Assembly (NCBI GenBank): GCA_902609035.1
Contig: CACLQG010000044.1
Span: 1 to 7,573 of the forward strand
Direction: 5' to 3'
DNA length: 7,573 nt
Origin: an uncultured Bacteroidota bacterium
GTDB lineage: Bacteria; Bacteroidota; Bacteroidia; Flavobacteriales; Flavobacteriaceae
The position numbers and the translations under genes were made by a program. The notes beneath the pieces are model-generated. The model saw nothing but the letters and a program-made list of their open reading frames with translations, was not told the origin of the DNA and did no database searches. Below, piece after piece: positions 6,470-7,573 of this stretch (its first letter is position 1; every line of letters begins with the position of its first letter).

Positions 6470-6508
6470 ATAAAGTCCTCATTGTCACAACAGATCAGGC
6501 AAAATTCA

Positions 6509-6516
6509 TAATTTTG
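6509..6516 (+). promoter_or_regulatory. probable feoAB promoter -7 box
   Basis: TAATTTTG fully matches TAnnTTTG and ends 22 nt before the feoA ATG, implying a leader of about 15-20 nt. It indicates that feoAB can be transcribed separately from the SCO gene. I looked for a Fur-type palindrome in 6470-6538 and saw none that was convincing. Confidence 0.5.
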
Positions 6517-6538
6517 TTTTTTTAATTCATTCTAAATA

Positions 6539-6772
6539 ATGTTTCCACTGGATCAATTGACTATTGGGCAAAAAGCAATAATCGAATCGATTGAAACCGA
6601 TTTTTTACCCTTAAAACTGATTGAAATGGGGTGCCTTCCAGGCAATGAAATTTCATTACTTTATCTCGCGCCATATAGTGATCCTTTGTATCTAAAAATT
6701 GATGAAGCCCACTTGGCTATCAGGAAGGAGTTTGCTCGTTACATTATGGTTAAACTCCTTGTTAATGATTAA
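6539..6772 (+). CDS. feoA: FeoA, ferrous iron transport accessory protein
   Basis: Small cytoplasmic SH3-like protein that works with FeoB in Fe(II) uptake. At 77 aa it is standard size. The family pattern is clear: LDQLTIGQKAIIESI, then LKLIEMGCLPGNEISLLYLAP (the LxxMGxxPG core at about 26-37) and the ending DEAHLAIRKEFARYIMV, matching the usual xLAIRxxxAxxIxV. The ATG at 6539 is the only sensible start; no Shine-Dalgarno is visible. The gene overlaps feoB by 8 nt, which suggests coupled synthesis. Confidence 0.95.
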   Translation: MFPLDQLTIGQKAIIESIETDFLPLKLIEMGCLPGNEISLLYLAPYSDPLYLKIDEAHLAIRKEFARYIMVKLLVND

Positions 6773-7573
6773 AAATATTAAAGTTGCGCTGATTGGTAAT
6801 CCCAACACAGGAAAAACTTCGGTATTTAATGCCCTTACAGGATTAAATCAAAAGGTGGGGAATTATCCAGGGATTACGGTTGAAAAGAAACAAGGAAGCT
6901 TTAGATTGGATAGAGTAACCAAAGCTAGAATTCTTGATCTACCTGGTACTTATAGCTTAAATGCTTCCTCAATGGATGAAAGTGTTGTGGTAGAGCTACT
7001 ACTCAATAAAAATGATTTTGATTTTCCCGATGTTGCTGTAGTGGTGACCGATGTCGAAAACCTCAAGCGAAATCTACTGTTGTTTACCCAAATCAAGGAT
7101 TTGGAAATCCCAACAGTTTTGGTGATAAACATGTCCGATCAGATGAAAATAAAAGGCATTAAAATTAACCTTGAAAAGCTTGAAGAAAAACTTGATACCA
7201 AGGTAGTTTTGGTTAGTGCCCGTATCAACTCTGGAATAAATGAACTCAAGCAAACACTGGTAGATTATCGGTCAATTTCAACTGCTCCTTTAATAAATAC
7301 AATTAGCATTGATATAGAGTATTTCGAAAGTCTTAAAAATGCATTTCCCAATCAATCTCTTTACAAACTATGGTTGATCATTACCCAAGATGTAAACTTT
7401 ACCCCATTGAAACGCCAAAAAGTTCCTGATTCCTCAAAGTTTAAGGCCCAACCCAAATCTTATCTCAAAAAACTACAACAGCGAGAGACCATTAAGCGAT
7501 ATCAAACTATCAATAACATTTTAAAGGAAACCTATCAGGTAAATCGAGACGAGGCAACCGATCTTAGATTAAA
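6765..7573 (+). CDS. feoB: FeoB, Fe(II) transporter, N-terminal G-domain part (3' truncated by window edge)
   Basis: Inner-membrane ferrous iron transporter with a cytoplasmic GTPase domain. Only the first 269 codons are in the window; the frame is open to the last base, so the membrane domain with the Gate motifs lies beyond it. The ATG at 6765 sits inside the end of feoA and gives MIKNIKVALIGNPNTGKTS with the P-loop at 11-19 (G1). Further motifs: NYPGITVEKKQG at 33-44 (G2 region), DLPGTYSL at 58-65 (G3), NMSD at 122-125 (G4, NxxD) and SAR at 151-153 (G5). The rest, from about 175, is the helical guanine-dissociation-inhibitor-like region leading to the membrane. All nucleotide-binding motifs are intact. 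Confidence 0.96.
   Translation, partial: MIKNIKVALIGNPNTGKTSVFNALTGLNQKVGNYPGITVEKKQGSFRLDRVTKARILDLPGTYSLNASSMDESVVVELLLNKNDFDFPDVAVVVTDVENLKRNLLLFTQIKDLEIPTVLVINMSDQMKIKGIKINLEKLEEKLDTKVVLVSARINSGINELKQTLVDYRSISTAPLINTISIDIEYFESLKNAFPNQSLYKLWLIITQDVNFTPLKRQKVPDSSKFKAQPKSYLKKLQQRETIKRYQTINNILKETYQVNRDEATDLRL

Noticed and set aside
6470..6538. Possible Fur or DtxR operator upstream of feoA
   Set aside because: No convincing dyad matching either consensus could be found by eye.
1..7573. Mobile element, CRISPR, phage, toxin-antitoxin or defence system
   Set aside because: No transposase, integrase, direct-repeat array, nuclease or toxin-like frame is visible; most genes are ordinary chromosomal transport and envelope functions.

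Overview
The window is AT-rich DNA that looks like a chromosome segment from Bacteroidota, most likely a Cytophagales/Algoriphagus-like marine or environmental lineage. The reasons are: start codons lack purine-rich Shine-Dalgarno sites; several starts are preceded by TAnnTTTG boxes (the Bacteroidota -7 element); and the RseP, SCO and FeoA/FeoB proteins have a Bacteroidota flavour. The taxon is inferred from protein character and promoter style, since no marker RNA is present.

Layout. (1) 2-2498, plus strand: a TRAP transporter operon in the order P-Q-M. The substrate-binding protein is cut by the left edge, and both downstream genes start in 4-nt ATGA overlaps. (2) 2499-3091: convergent spacer, then on the minus strand a four-helix membrane protein gene that appears broken by a single-base deletion (2620-2999), then a 92-nt spacer dominated by a near-perfect 16-bp A/T palindrome with a 4-nt loop. 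(3) 3092-4307, minus strand: a tight three-gene unit of unknown function. It comprises a secreted protein made of two copies of an unrecognised ~115-residue domain, then 53-aa and 62-aa membrane proteins. Each gene joins the next through a one-base TAATG stop/start overlap. Neither miniprotein is obvious as an open frame by itself: the first is very short and the second is hidden inside a longer frame. (4) 4364-5680, minus strand: the site-2 protease RseP, 56 nt upstream of the unknown unit and possibly its co-transcribed leader gene. (5) 5795-7573, plus strand: an SCO1/SenC copper chaperone with a promoter so close to its ATG that the mRNA may be leaderless, then feoA and the first 269 codons of feoB (8-nt overlap), which runs off the right edge.

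How the genes fit together. The TRAP operon imports an organic acid using an ion gradient. RseP performs intramembrane proteolysis at the inner membrane. SCO delivers copper to or reduces cysteines of a copper enzyme, classically cytochrome oxidase, and FeoAB imports Fe(II), so the right end is a metal-handling block. The central minus-strand trio is the part I cannot assign to a known system. It is the best candidate for something undescribed, though it looks like a modest conserved envelope module rather than a defence or mobile system. I see no transposon, CRISPR array, tRNA, rRNA or phage gene.
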